DNA from: Sphingomonas glacialis
GTDB taxonomy: Bacteria > Pseudomonadota > Alphaproteobacteria > Sphingomonadales > Sphingomonadaceae
Reading direction: 5' to 3'
Assembly: GCF_014653575.1 (NCBI RefSeq)
Contig: NZ_BNAQ01000005.1
Span: forward strand, 1 to 64,000
DNA length: 64,000 bases
How positions within the stretch are numbered: the stretch's first letter is position 1; every line of letters starts with the position of its first letter. This document shows, piece after piece, positions 27,194-36,222 of this stretch. The translations under genes were made by a program, and so were the position numbers. The notes below the pieces were generated by a model. That model did not search any database, was not told where the DNA came from, and worked only from the letters and a program-made list of their open reading frames with translations.

Positions 27194-27433
27194 ATGAGCA
27201 CATTTCTCACCATCTTGCTGGTCGCCGCGATGATTGCGGTGGTTGTCGTCCTCGTGCGCGGGCTGGTGGTCTTCCTGCTCGGTGCCAGCCAGGATCTGCG
27301 CGACGGGACGTCGAACGATGCCGTCTCCGCCTCGTCGATCAAGTCGAACAAGATGATGCAATATCGCGTGATGTTCCAGGCGATTGCGATCTTCCTGGTC
27401 GTCCTGCTGATGTGGCTCGCCGGCAAGAGCTGA
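27194..27433 (+). CDS. HIG1 domain twin-transmembrane protein
   Basis: A 79-residue protein with two hydrophobic helices (about residues 4-28 and 56-77) joined by a polar loop containing SNKMMQYRVMFQ. This matches the HIG_1_N/DUF1467-like small membrane proteins of alphaproteobacteria, related to the mitochondrial Hig1/Rcf1 proteins that associate with cytochrome oxidase. A respiratory-complex role is an inference from the family. It starts 9 bp after the gluQ stop and is followed by the cobalamin adenosyltransferase gene. Confidence 0.8.
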   Translation: MSTFLTILLVAAMIAVVVVLVRGLVVFLLGASQDLRDGTSNDAVSASSIKSNKMMQYRVMFQAIAIFLVVLLMWLAGKS

Positions 27434-27458
27434 GCCGCTCGCTCTCGGGGAATCCAGC

Positions 27459-28055
27459 ATGGTCAAGCTCAACCGAATCTATACGCGCACCGGCGATGAC
27501 GGCACGACGGGCCTCGTCGACGGATCGCGCACGGCCAAGGACGCCGCGCGGATGGCGGCGATCGGCGATGTCGATGAAGCGAACAGCACGATCGGTGTCG
27601 CGGTCGTCGCCTTGCGCGGTGCCGGGCTCGATCTCGCCTGGCTGCCGGCGTTGCTCGAGCGGATCCAGAACGATTTGTTCGACCTCGGCGCCGATATCGC
27701 GACCCCGAGCGCGGGGGAGGATGACGATTTCGCCCCGTCCGAGATGACGCTGCGCATCGTCGCGTCGCAGGTCGCGCGGCTCGAGGACGAAATCGACCGG
27801 ATGAACGCCGAACTGGGCGCGCTGACGAGCTTCATCCTGCCCGGCGGCACCGCCCCGGCGGCGGCGTTGCACGTCGCGCGCGCGACCGTCCGGCGGGCCG
27901 AACGCGCTGGCGTCGCGGCGGCGCGCGAGGTCGCGATCAACCCGCTCGCGCTCGCCTATTTGAACCGGCTCTCGGATTATCTTTTCGTTGCGGCTCGCGC
28001 AGTGAACCAAAAGGCGGGTGGCGACGTTCTTTGGCGACCCGGCGCGACGCGATAA
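27459..28055 (+). CDS. cob(I)yrinic acid a,c-diamide adenosyltransferase, PduO type
   Basis: A 198-residue ATP:cob(I)alamin adenosyltransferase that makes adenosylcobalamin. The N-terminal IYTRTGDDGTTGL is the ATP-binding signature, followed by GDVDEANSTIG, QNDLFDLGADIA, and the C-terminal RRAERAGV and LAYLNRLSDYLFVAARAVN blocks of the PduO/MMAB family. Length is normal. No other cobalamin gene is visible in the window; the enzyme may salvage corrinoids. Confidence 0.93.
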   Translation: MVKLNRIYTRTGDDGTTGLVDGSRTAKDAARMAAIGDVDEANSTIGVAVVALRGAGLDLAWLPALLERIQNDLFDLGADIATPSAGEDDDFAPSEMTLRIVASQVARLEDEIDRMNAELGALTSFILPGGTAPAAALHVARATVRRAERAGVAAAREVAINPLALAYLNRLSDYLFVAARAVNQKAGGDVLWRPGATR

Positions 28056-28124
28056 TCGCACCAGCGCTGCCGGGACTCGCTGTCCGTCAAGGTGACGGCG
28101 CGGGTCATACGGGGGAATGGTGAG

Positions 28125-29390
28125 ATGACGACGCGACCGCAGACCGCCCCGATGCCCGACCCTGCGGGTCTTGCCACCCGCTTCGAAGCGGTGCGCGGCT
28201 TGACCGTCGGCCTGGTCGCGCCGTTGTCCGACGCCGATGCGACGGCGCAGTCGATGGACGATGCCTCCCCCGCCAAATGGCATCTCGCGCACACGACCTG
28301 GTTTCTCGAAACCTTCGTGCTGCGCGATTTCGTGACGGGCTACACGCTCTATGACGCGCGCTTCCCCTTCCTGTTCAACAGCTATTACGAAGCCGAGGGG
28401 CAGCGCCATGCGCGCAACCGGCGCGGAATGGTGACCCGCCCCGCGCTCGACGAGATCCTCGCCTATCGCGCGCATGTCGATGCGGCGGTGCTGGCCGCCT
28501 TGCCCGATCTTCCGCAAGCTGCGCACGATCTGATCGCGCTCGGCTGCCATCATGAGGAGCAGCACCAGGAACTGCTCGTCACCGACATCCTGCATCTGAT
28601 GGCGCAAAATCCGATCGAGCCCGCGATCTGGCCCGCCGCGCGCAAGGTGCCCGTCGCGATGCCGGGTCCGATCGGCTGGATCGAAGGTCCGGCCGCGGTG
28701 ACCGAGATCGGGCATGACGGCGACGGCTTCGCGTTCGACGCCGAGGGGCCGCGCCACGCCGTGCTGCTCAGCCCGCATGCCATCGCCGACCGTACCGTCA
28801 CCAACGGCGAATGGGCCGCGTTCATCGCTGATGGCGGCTATGCCGAGCCGCGCCACTGGCTGTCGGACGGCTGGGCGTGGGTCAAGCGCGAGGGCATCGT
28901 CGCGCCGCTCTATTGGGAGCAGGGCGAGTCGGGTTGGACGCGCTTCGGGCTCGACGGACGCCGCGCGATCGATCCTGCCGCGCCCGTCACGCACGTCAGT
29001 TTCTACGAGGCCGACGCCTATGCCAGCTGGGCGGGCGCACGGCTGCCGACCGAGGCCGAATGGGAAGTCGCGGCGAGCGCGCACGATTCCGCCGGCGGGA
29101 ACCAGATGGACGCGCCCGGCCCGGTCGAGCCGCGGCCTTCGGCGGGCGGTCCGGCGTTCTTCGGCGATGTGTGGGAATGGACGGGCAGCGCCTTCCGCCC
29201 GTATCCCGGCTTCCGCGCGATCGAAGGCGCGGTCGGCGAATATAACGGCAAGTTCATGAGCGGCCAGTGCGTGTTGCGCGGGGGCTCCTGCGCCACGCCG
29301 CGCGGGCATGCACGCGCCAGCTACCGCAATTTCTTCTACCCGCACCAGCGGTGGCAATTCACCGGCGTGCGGCTCGCGAAAGACCTTTGA
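28125..29390 (+). CDS. egtB: ergothioneine biosynthesis protein EgtB
   Basis: A 421-residue non-heme iron sulfoxide synthase joining hercynine to a thiol donor. The N-terminal DinB-like domain carries the iron-binding histidines in [11 protein letters not shown] and [15 protein letters not shown]. The C-terminal formylglycine-generating-enzyme-like domain (from about residue 190) has [23 protein letters not shown] and [15 protein letters not shown]. The start at 28125 follows GGTGAG; an upstream GTG at 28092 is less likely. It is 1 bp from egtD, so the two are one operon. Confidence 0.93.
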   Translation: MTTRPQTAPMPDPAGLATRFEAVRGLTVGLVAPLSDADATAQSMDDASPAKWHLAHTTWFLETFVLRDFVTGYTLYDARFPFLFNSYYEAEGQRHARNRRGMVTRPALDEILAYRAHVDAAVLAALPDLPQAAHDLIALGCHHEEQHQELLVTDILHLMAQNPIEPAIWPAARKVPVAMPGPIGWIEGPAAVTEIGHDGDGFAFDAEGPRHAVLLSPHAIADRTVTNGEWAAFIADGGYAEPRHWLSDGWAWVKREGIVAPLYWEQGESGWTRFGLDGRRAIDPAAPVTHVSFYEADAYASWAGARLPTEAEWEVAASAHDSAGGNQMDAPGPVEPRPSAGGPAFFGDVWEWTGSAFRPYPGFRAIEGAVGEYNGKFMSGQCVLRGGSCATPRGHARASYRNFFYPHQRWQFTGVRLAKDL

Positions 29391-29391
29391 G

Positions 29392-30369
29392 ATGTTGAAG
29401 CAGGAAATCGAGGACGGCCAGGCGTCGCTGGCCGACCCGGCGTTTCGCCAGGATGTATTGCGGGGCTTCGACATGCGTCCGCGCGCGATCCCAGCGCGCT
29501 GGTTCTATGATCGCGCCGGGTCCGAACTGTTCGAGCAGATCACCGATCTCCCCGAATATTATCCGACACGGACCGAGACGGCGATCCTGCGCGCGTGCGC
29601 GCCCGAGATCGCGGCGCGCGCTGGTGAGGGGCGTGCCGTCGTCGAATTTGGCTCGGGATCCTCGACCAAGACGCCGATCCTGCTGCAGGCGGTGGCGCCT
29701 GCGGCTTATGTGCCGATCGACATTTCGGGCGACTTCCTGCGCGAATCGTCTGCGGGGCTGGCTTCGGCGTTTCCCGGGCTGGACGTGCTTCCGGTCGAGG
29801 CCGATTTCATGCATCCGATCGCCTTGCCGATGCAGGTCGCAGCGACGCCCAAGCTCGGCTTCTTCCCCGGCTCGACGATCGGCAACATGATCCCGCATTC
29901 GAGCGTCGATCTGCTGCGCGCGATGAAGGAATCGCTCGGCGAGGGCGCGATGCTCGTGATCGGGATGGACCGCATCAAGGACGCGGCCACGCTCGAGGCG
30001 GCGTATGACGACGCACAGGGCGTCACCGCGGCGTTCAATCTCAACTTGCTGACGCGGATCAACCGCGAGCTTGCCGGCACGATCCCGGTCGAGCGCTTCC
30101 GCCACCGCGCGATCTGGAACGACGATCGTGCGCGGATCGAGATGCATCTCGAGGCGACCGAGGACGTGGCTTTCACGATCGAGGGGCGGCCGTTCGAAAT
30201 GACCGCGGGCGAGACGATCCACACCGAGAACAGCCACAAATACGGCGCGCGCGACGCGCGCATCCTGCTGCGCGCGGGCGGGTGGACGCCGATCGCCGAA
30301 TGGACCGACCCCGAGGGCAAGTTCGCGGTGATCCTCGCCGAAGCGCAAGCGGCACGGCTCGCACCGTAA
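29392..30369 (+). CDS. egtD: L-histidine N-alpha-methyltransferase EgtD
   Basis: A 325-residue SAM-dependent enzyme that trimethylates histidine to hercynine, the first step of ergothioneine synthesis. Typical segments are [51 protein letters not shown] (SAM binding), [12 protein letters not shown] and IGMDRIKD. Full length for the family (about 320). It begins 1 bp after the egtB stop. The glutamyl-cysteine genes egtA/egtC and the lyase egtE are not seen here. Confidence 0.94.
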   Translation: MLKQEIEDGQASLADPAFRQDVLRGFDMRPRAIPARWFYDRAGSELFEQITDLPEYYPTRTETAILRACAPEIAARAGEGRAVVEFGSGSSTKTPILLQAVAPAAYVPIDISGDFLRESSAGLASAFPGLDVLPVEADFMHPIALPMQVAATPKLGFFPGSTIGNMIPHSSVDLLRAMKESLGEGAMLVIGMDRIKDAATLEAAYDDAQGVTAAFNLNLLTRINRELAGTIPVERFRHRAIWNDDRARIEMHLEATEDVAFTIEGRPFEMTAGETIHTENSHKYGARDARILLRAGGWTPIAEWTDPEGKFAVILAEAQAARLAP

Positions 30370-30427
30370 GACCTTCCCCGCCGCGCCAAATCCGCTATCG
30401 ACGCGTCAAACGGATAGGAGCGGACGC

Positions 30428-31297
30428 ATGGATACGGTCGGAGTCATCGGGGCAGGACAGATGGGCGCGGGAATCGCGCAGGTTTCGGCGCAAGCCGGAT
30501 ACCGCGTGCTGCTTTCGGACATGAACCTCGCGCGCGCCGAGGCGGGCAAGGCGGGCATTGCCAAGCAGCTCGACCGCGCCGTCACCAAGGAAAAGATCAC
30601 CGCCGAGGCGCGCGACGCCGCGCTCGCGCTGATCGAGCCGGTCGAGAGCGTCGCGGCGATGGGCCCGGCGTTTCTGGTGATCGAGGCGGCGACCGAGCGC
30701 GAAGAGATCAAGCGCGCGATCTTCGCCGAGGTCGGCAAGGTGTTGTCGCAGGACGCGGTGCTCGCCTCGAACACTTCGTCGATCCCGATCACGCGGCTCG
30801 CGCAGGCGGCACCCGATGCGGCGCGCTTCGTCGGCGTGCATTTCTTCAATCCGGTGCCGGTTATGGGGCTGATCGAATTGATCCGCGGTCTCGCCACGTC
30901 GGATGCGACGGTGACGACGGTCGAGGCCTATGCGGGGCGGCTCGGCAAGCAGGTCGTGCGCGCCAACGATGCGCCGGGCTTCATCGTCAACCGCGTGCTG
31001 ATGCCGATGCTCAACGAAGCGTGCTTTGCGCTCGGCGAGGGCGTCGCGACGATCCGCGACATCGATCTCGCGTGCCAATTGGGGCTCAACCATCCGATGG
31101 GTCCGCTGACGCTCGCCGATTTCATCGGGCTCGACACGTGTCTGGAGATCACGCGCGTGCTGTTCGAAGGGACGGGCGACCCCAAGTTCCGGCCTGCGCC
31201 GGTGCTGGTGAAATATGTCGAGGCGGGCTGGTTCGGCCGCAAGACCGGACGCGGCTTCTACGACTATTCGGGCCCGGAGCCCGTGCCGACGCGCTGA
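30428..31297 (+). CDS. 3-hydroxybutyryl-CoA dehydrogenase family protein
   Basis: A 289-residue NAD(P)-dependent 3-hydroxyacyl-CoA dehydrogenase. The N-terminal Rossmann motif is [20 protein letters not shown], the catalytic region shows [11 protein letters not shown] and [12 protein letters not shown] (catalytic His), and the C-terminal domain has [15 protein letters not shown] and [17 protein letters not shown]. It reversibly oxidises (S)-3-hydroxybutyryl-CoA in fatty acid or PHB-related metabolism. It stands alone without other beta-oxidation genes. Confidence 0.94.
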   Translation: MDTVGVIGAGQMGAGIAQVSAQAGYRVLLSDMNLARAEAGKAGIAKQLDRAVTKEKITAEARDAALALIEPVESVAAMGPAFLVIEAATEREEIKRAIFAEVGKVLSQDAVLASNTSSIPITRLAQAAPDAARFVGVHFFNPVPVMGLIELIRGLATSDATVTTVEAYAGRLGKQVVRANDAPGFIVNRVLMPMLNEACFALGEGVATIRDIDLACQLGLNHPMGPLTLADFIGLDTCLEITRVLFEGTGDPKFRPAPVLVKYVEAGWFGRKTGRGFYDYSGPEPVPTR

Positions 31298-31307
31298 GGT
31301 GCGTAAG

Positions 31308-31329
31308 CCCCTCCCGTGGAGGGGAGGGG
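31308..31329. terminator. hairpin between convergent genes
   Basis: CCCCTCCC (31308-31315) pairs with GGGAGGGG (31322-31329) around a 6-nt loop, in the 39 bp between the convergent dehydrogenase and flavin reductase stop codons. A likely shared terminator; it also looks like a reduced version of the C-rich palindromic repeats. Confidence 0.55.
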
Positions 31330-31336
31330 TATAGCG

Positions 31337-31966
31337 TTACCCAGGCCGGCGCATCTCGAAGCGCGTGTCGTCGCTGATCTCGAAATAATCGGCCGGGCCA
31401 CCGCCGCGCAGGATCGGATGCGCTGCGGCGGTGCGGTAAGCGCCATCCTCGATCAGCTGCGGCGCGATGTGGATGCCGACGACCTCGCCGAGGATCAGCC
31501 AGGTGTCGATCTCGGCGCCATCGATGCCCTGCAAGCGCAGCGTCTGGGTGTGGCGGCACTCGAACGCGACGGGGCTCGCCGCGACGCGGGGTGGGCCGAC
31601 GATCCGCGAGGGCGCGGCCTCGAGCCCGGCAAGCTCGAATTCGTCGACGCCGGCCGCGACCATCGCCGCACTTGCATTCATCGGCGCGGCGAGCTCGCGC
31701 GTCGCGAGATTCCAGACGAATTCGCCCGTCGCGGCGATATTGGCGACGCTGTCCTTCCAGCCGATCGAGGCGAAGCCGACGACCGGCGGGCGATAGTTGA
31801 GCAGCGTGAAGAAGCTATACGGCGCGAGATTGCGTGTGCCGTCGGTGGCGAGCGAGCTGATCCAGCCGATCGGGCGCGGCGCGACGATCGAATTGAGCGG
31901 ATCGTGCGCTAGGCCGGGGACGGCGGCATGGCCGTTGCGCGGTTCGTAGAAATGCAGGTCTGACAT
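31337..31966 (-). CDS. flavin reductase family protein
   Basis: A 209-residue FMN-binding split-barrel protein of the flavin reductase-like group. VAPRPIGWISSLATDGTRNLAPYSFFTLLNYRPP is reduced here to its key parts: RPIGWISS and NLAPYSFF, which contact FMN, and VWNLATREL further on. It probably reduces free flavin or acts on a small substrate; no partner monooxygenase is next to it. It is divergent from the cytochrome b gene at 32075. Confidence 0.86.
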   Translation of the reverse strand: MSDLHFYEPRNGHAAVPGLAHDPLNSIVAPRPIGWISSLATDGTRNLAPYSFFTLLNYRPPVVGFASIGWKDSVANIAATGEFVWNLATRELAAPMNASAAMVAAGVDEFELAGLEAAPSRIVGPPRVAASPVAFECRHTQTLRLQGIDGAEIDTWLILGEVVGIHIAPQLIEDGAYRTAAAHPILRGGGPADYFEISDDTRFEMRRPG

Positions 31967-32074
31967 GATCGGGCGGCCCTTGGCTCATATGTGCGGTCGT
32001 GTTTGCGGTTTCGTCGGCGCGTCGCTGCGACTAAGGTGTAACCGAGCCGCCGTGTGGCGCGAATAGGGATCTGC

Positions 32075-32842
32075 ATGACCGACGCACCCCAGCCAACCCC
32101 GGGACAACCCGCTTCGCCCACGGCCGTTCCCGCGAGCACCTCGATCTATCGCCATCGCCTCGCGACGCGGGTCTGGCACTGGGTCAATGCGGTGACGATC
32201 GTCATCATGATCGGCAGCGGGCTGACGATCCTCAACGCGCATCCGCACCTCTATTGGGGCGAATATGGCGCGAATTCGGATCATTCGTGGTTCAATCCGC
32301 CGCATATGCCGTCCTATCTGACAATCCCGGCGGGCTACAATCTGGCGATCGCGCGGCGTTGGCATCTGCTGTTCGCACTCGTCTTTGGCTTCGGCCTCCT
32401 CGCCTTCATGGTCGCGAGCTTGCTCAACCGCCATTTCCAGAAGGATCTGCGGATCCGCCTGAAGGAGCTGGCGCCGTCGCACTTGTGGTTCGATCTGAAG
32501 GAGCATCTCGCCTTCCGCTTCCACGATCCGAAGCATCCGGCGGCGTTCAACATCTTCCAGAAGCTGTCCTATGCGCTGACGATCTTCGGGCTGATCCCGG
32601 CGATGATCGTCTCGGGGCTCGCATTGTCGCCCGCGATGACCGCTGCGTGGCCGTGGTTGCTCGCGGTCGTCGGCGGGCGCGCATCGGCGCGGTCGGTGCA
32701 TTTCATCGCCGCGTCGGGGCTGGTGGTGTTCATCATCGTGCACCTCGTGCTCGTGATCCTCGCGGGCGCCTGGCCCGAGGTGAAGTCGATGCTGACGGGC
32801 TGGTGGCGCGTGCCCGAAGACCGTGCGGAGGAAGCGGCATGA
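32075..32842 (+). CDS. cytochrome b/b6 domain protein (b-type cytochrome subunit)
   Basis: A 255-residue inner membrane cytochrome with four or five helices. Heme-ligand histidines are visible in TRVWHWVNAVTIV, RRWHLLFALVFGF and SVHFIAASGLVVFIIVHLV, the pattern of Ni/Fe-hydrogenase and formate dehydrogenase b-type subunits. It overlaps the downstream molybdoenzyme gene by 4 bp (ATGA), so it is almost certainly the membrane electron-transfer partner, analogous to YedZ/MsrQ though from a different cytochrome family. Start chosen at 32075 with AGGGAT upstream. Confidence 0.87.
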   Translation: MTDAPQPTPGQPASPTAVPASTSIYRHRLATRVWHWVNAVTIVIMIGSGLTILNAHPHLYWGEYGANSDHSWFNPPHMPSYLTIPAGYNLAIARRWHLLFALVFGFGLLAFMVASLLNRHFQKDLRIRLKELAPSHLWFDLKEHLAFRFHDPKHPAAFNIFQKLSYALTIFGLIPAMIVSGLALSPAMTAAWPWLLAVVGGRASARSVHFIAASGLVVFIIVHLVLVILAGAWPEVKSMLTGWWRVPEDRAEEAA

Positions 32843-33600
32843 GCGGTATCATCACGCGGCGCGCTTTGCTCACCACTGGCGCGCTCGGCGCGGGCGCGCT
32901 GCTGAGCGGGTGCGATCAGGTCGCCAACACACCTGCGTTGCGCAAGATCCTGTTCTCGGGCGAGACAATCAACGAGGGGTTGCAGCGCGCATTATCGAAC
33001 CGCGGCAGCCTGGCGAAGGAATATCGCCCCGACCAGATGTCGCCCTTCTTCCGCACAAATGGCACCCGCAACCCCAACACGCCCGATTACACCGCGATGG
33101 TCGCGGACAAGTTTTCGCAGTGGCGGCTGCAGGTCGGCGGGCTGGTCAACCGGCCGCTCGCGCTGTCGCTCGCGCAGCTCCAGGCGATGCCGGCGCGGAG
33201 CCAGATCACGCGGCACGATTGCGTCGAGGGGTGGAGTGCGATCGGCCAGTGGCACGGCCCGCTGCTCGGCACGCTCCTCAAGGCGGCCGACGTGCGCACC
33301 ACGGCGCGCTATGTCGTGTTCACCTGCGCCGATCTGTTTTCGGGGCAGCATTATTATGAGTCGATCGACCTGATCGATGCCTTCCATCCGCAGACGATCC
33401 TCGCCTGGGCGATGAACGGGCATCTGCTCGACGTCGGCCACGGTGCGCCTGTGCGACTGCGCGTCGAGCGGCAGCTCGGCTACAAGCAAGCGAAGTACAT
33501 TATGCAGATCGACGCGGTCGCTTCGCTCGCCGGGATCGGCAAGGGCAAGGGTGGCTATTGGGAAGATGCGATCGATTACGATTGGTATGCCGGCATCTAA
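32839..33600 (+). CDS. YedY-like molybdopterin-dependent oxidoreductase
   Basis: A 253-residue enzyme with the sulfite-oxidase-fold molybdopterin domain. The N terminus has a twin-arginine motif (ITRRALLTTGA) followed by a hydrophobic stretch and a lipobox-like LLSGC, suggesting Tat export and possible lipidation. The molybdenum-ligating Cys is in TRHDCVEGWSAIGQW. YedY/MsrP repairs oxidised methionines in the periplasm, but the substrate of this group is not proven. It is translationally coupled to the cytochrome b gene. Confidence 0.88.
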   Translation: MSGIITRRALLTTGALGAGALLSGCDQVANTPALRKILFSGETINEGLQRALSNRGSLAKEYRPDQMSPFFRTNGTRNPNTPDYTAMVADKFSQWRLQVGGLVNRPLALSLAQLQAMPARSQITRHDCVEGWSAIGQWHGPLLGTLLKAADVRTTARYVVFTCADLFSGQHYYESIDLIDAFHPQTILAWAMNGHLLDVGHGAPVRLRVERQLGYKQAKYIMQIDAVASLAGIGKGKGGYWEDAIDYDWYAGI

Positions 33601-33619
33601 TCGCTAAATACGCGCAGCT

Positions 33620-34876
33620 ATGGCTTTGATCGACTTATTCCTCGCCAAGCGCGTCAAGCGCGGCACGCTCACGCTCCATCATGCCGATGGCAAGACCCGC
33701 ACCTTCGGCACCGCGACACCGGGTTTCCCCGATATCGTTCTGCGCTTCACCGATGCCGGCGCTGCCGCCGCGATCGTGCGCGATCCGGGGATCGGCGCGG
33801 GCGAGGCCTATATGAACGGGCGGATGGTGATCGAGCAGGGTGACGCGCGCGATCTCGTCAAGCTGCTGATGAAGAACGATCCGTGGGAGGCCGGCCAGAA
33901 CGGGCTCGCCGCGTCGCCGCTGCGGCGCGCGGTGCAAGCGGTGACGCTGCGCTTCGGACGGGTCAACATGGCGCGCCAGTCGAAGCGCAACGTCGCGCAT
34001 CATTACGATCTGTCGGATCGGCTGTACGATCTCTTCCTCGATGCCGACCGGCAATATAGCTGCGCCTATTTCACCGATCCGGCCAACTCGCTCGAGCAGG
34101 CGCAGGACGACAAGAAGGCGCATATCGCCGCCAAGCTCGCGCTCGCGCCAGGGATGCGCGTACTCGACATCGGCTGCGGCTGGGGTGGGATGGCGCTGTA
34201 TCTTCACCAGCAGACCGGGGCGGAAGTGCTCGGCGTGACGCTCAGCGAGGAGCAGTTGAAGGTCGCGCGCGAACGGGCAGACGCGGCGGGGGTGGCGGAC
34301 AAGGTCAAGTTCGAGCTGATCGACTATCGCCATGTCACGGGGAAGTTCGACCGGATCGTCTCGGTCGGCATGTTCGAACATGTCGGTCCCGCCAATTACA
34401 CCACCTTTTTCCGCCAGTGCCGCGATCTGCTGACTGAGGACGGCGTGATGCTGCTCCACACGATCGGTCGTGCCGGCGGGCCGGGCGTGACCGATTCGTG
34501 GACCGCAAAATACATCTTCCCGGGCGGCTACAATCCCGCTTTGTCGGAGATCGTCGCGGCGAACGAAGGGCTGCGCTTCATGATCACCGACATCGAAGTG
34601 CTGCGGCTGCATTACGGCTACACGCTCGACCAATGGTACGATCGCGTCGTCGCGGCGCGCGACGAGATCATCGCACTGTATGACGAGCGCTTCTATCGCA
34701 TGTGGCAATTCTACCTCGCCGGGGCGGGGCAGTCGTTCCATTACGGCAGCATGGTCAATTACCAGGTCCAGTTCGCCAAGAACCGCCATGTCCTGCCGAT
34801 CACGCGCGACTATATGCTCGAGGGCGAGCGCGCGATGCGCTCCCCGACGGTTGCACCTGCCGCGCTGGTCGCATAG
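33620..34876 (+). CDS. cyclopropane-fatty-acyl-phospholipid synthase
   Basis: A 418-residue SAM-dependent enzyme that adds a methylene bridge to unsaturated phospholipid acyl chains. The catalytic domain starts near residue 115 with [19 protein letters not shown] and YSCAYFTDP, and motif I is [44 protein letters not shown] is the family's acyl-binding region in reduced form (HTIGR, KYIFPGG). Full length. It follows the molybdoenzyme by 19 bp. Confidence 0.93.
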   Translation: MALIDLFLAKRVKRGTLTLHHADGKTRTFGTATPGFPDIVLRFTDAGAAAAIVRDPGIGAGEAYMNGRMVIEQGDARDLVKLLMKNDPWEAGQNGLAASPLRRAVQAVTLRFGRVNMARQSKRNVAHHYDLSDRLYDLFLDADRQYSCAYFTDPANSLEQAQDDKKAHIAAKLALAPGMRVLDIGCGWGGMALYLHQQTGAEVLGVTLSEEQLKVARERADAAGVADKVKFELIDYRHVTGKFDRIVSVGMFEHVGPANYTTFFRQCRDLLTEDGVMLLHTIGRAGGPGVTDSWTAKYIFPGGYNPALSEIVAANEGLRFMITDIEVLRLHYGYTLDQWYDRVVAARDEIIALYDERFYRMWQFYLAGAGQSFHYGSMVNYQVQFAKNRHVLPITRDYMLEGERAMRSPTVAPAALVA

Positions 34877-34911
34877 GGCGCACCCGCGCCAAAACCGAAG
34901 GATTCGCTCGC

Positions 34912-36132
34912 ATGACTGATCAGATCAACCGCGTCGTCCTCGCCTATTCGGGCGGGCTCGATACCAGCGTGATCCTGAAGTGGCTGCAGCAGACCTACAA
35001 TTGCGAGGTCGTCACCTTCACCGCCGATCTCGGTCAGGGCGAAGAGTTGGAGCCGGCGCGGCGGAAGGCAGAAGCGGCCGGCGTAAAGCCCGAGCACATC
35101 TTCATCGACGATCTGCGCGAGGAATTCGTCAAGGATTACGTCTTCCCGATGATGCGCGCCAACGCGCTCTATGAGGGGCTGTATCTGCTCGGCACCTCGA
35201 TCGCGCGGCCGCTGATCGCCAAGCGCCAGATCGAGATCGCCAAGATGCTGAACGCCGACGCGGTCAGCCACGGCGCGACCGGCAAGGGCAACGACCAGGT
35301 CCGCTTCGAGCTCGGCTATTACGCGCTCGCGCCCGATATCAAGGTGATCGCGCCGTGGCGCGAATGGGATCTGACCAGCCGCACCAAGCTGATCGAGTTC
35401 GCCGAACAGCACCAGATCCCGGTGAGCAAGGACAAGCGCGGCGAAGCGCCGTTCTCGACCGACGCCAACATGCTGCATACCTCGTCCGAAGGCAAAGTGC
35501 TCGAGGATCCATGGGACGAGGTTCCCGATTACGTCTATTCGCGCACGGTCAATCCCGAGCACGCGCCGAACGAGCCCGAGACGATCACGATCGATTTCGA
35601 GGGCGGCGACGGCGTCGCGATCAACGGCGTCGGCATGTCGCCGGCGACTTTGCTCGAGACGCTCAACGAGATGGGCCGGCGCCACGGTATCGGCCGGCTC
35701 GACTTGGTCGAAAACCGCTTCGTCGGCATGAAGTCGCGCGGGATGTACGAGACGCCGGGCGGCACGATCTATCACCTCGCGCATCGCGGGATCGAGCAAT
35801 TGACGCTCGACCGCGGCGCGGCGCATCTCAAGGACGAGCTTGCGCCGCGCTATGCCGAGCTGATCTACAACGGCTTCTGGTTCAGCCCCGAGCGCGAGAT
35901 GCTGCAGGCGGCAATCGACCACAGCCAGAGCAAGGTGACGGGCACCGTCCGCCTCAAGCTCTACAAGGGCAATGTCTCGGTCACCGGGCGCAAGTCGCCC
36001 TTCTCGCTCTATTCGGAGAAGGTCGTCACCTTCGAGGACGATCAGGGCGCGTACGACCAGCGCGATGCGGCTGGCTTCATCAAGTTGCAGGCGCTCCGCT
36101 TGCGGCTTCTGGGGCGGCGTGATCGCGCCTAA
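34912..36132 (+). CDS. argG: argininosuccinate synthase
   Basis: A 406-residue ATP-dependent ligase that joins citrulline and aspartate in arginine biosynthesis. The ATP-binding P-loop [15 protein letters not shown] lies at the N terminus, with [20 protein letters not shown] and the [13 protein letters not shown] segment further on. Normal length. The ATG at 34912 with GAAGGA upstream is used; the longer open frame from 34702 overlaps the cyclopropane synthase gene. It appears to be transcribed alone or with that gene. Confidence 0.97.
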   Translation: MTDQINRVVLAYSGGLDTSVILKWLQQTYNCEVVTFTADLGQGEELEPARRKAEAAGVKPEHIFIDDLREEFVKDYVFPMMRANALYEGLYLLGTSIARPLIAKRQIEIAKMLNADAVSHGATGKGNDQVRFELGYYALAPDIKVIAPWREWDLTSRTKLIEFAEQHQIPVSKDKRGEAPFSTDANMLHTSSEGKVLEDPWDEVPDYVYSRTVNPEHAPNEPETITIDFEGGDGVAINGVGMSPATLLETLNEMGRRHGIGRLDLVENRFVGMKSRGMYETPGGTIYHLAHRGIEQLTLDRGAAHLKDELAPRYAELIYNGFWFSPEREMLQAAIDHSQSKVTGTVRLKLYKGNVSVTGRKSPFSLYSEKVVTFEDDQGAYDQRDAAGFIKLQALRLRLLGRRDRA

Positions 36133-36222
36133 GCGTTTGACAACAGGCGGATGGGGTCAAGTGACGCGCGAAAACGGCGCGATCTAACTTCGCCTTAACC
36201 CCGTTCGCCTAAGTCGGTCGCG

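Noticed and set aside
27339..29474. 711-codon minus-strand frame over cobalamin adenosyltransferase and egtB
   Set aside because: It spans two real genes on the other strand and has no recognisable fold.
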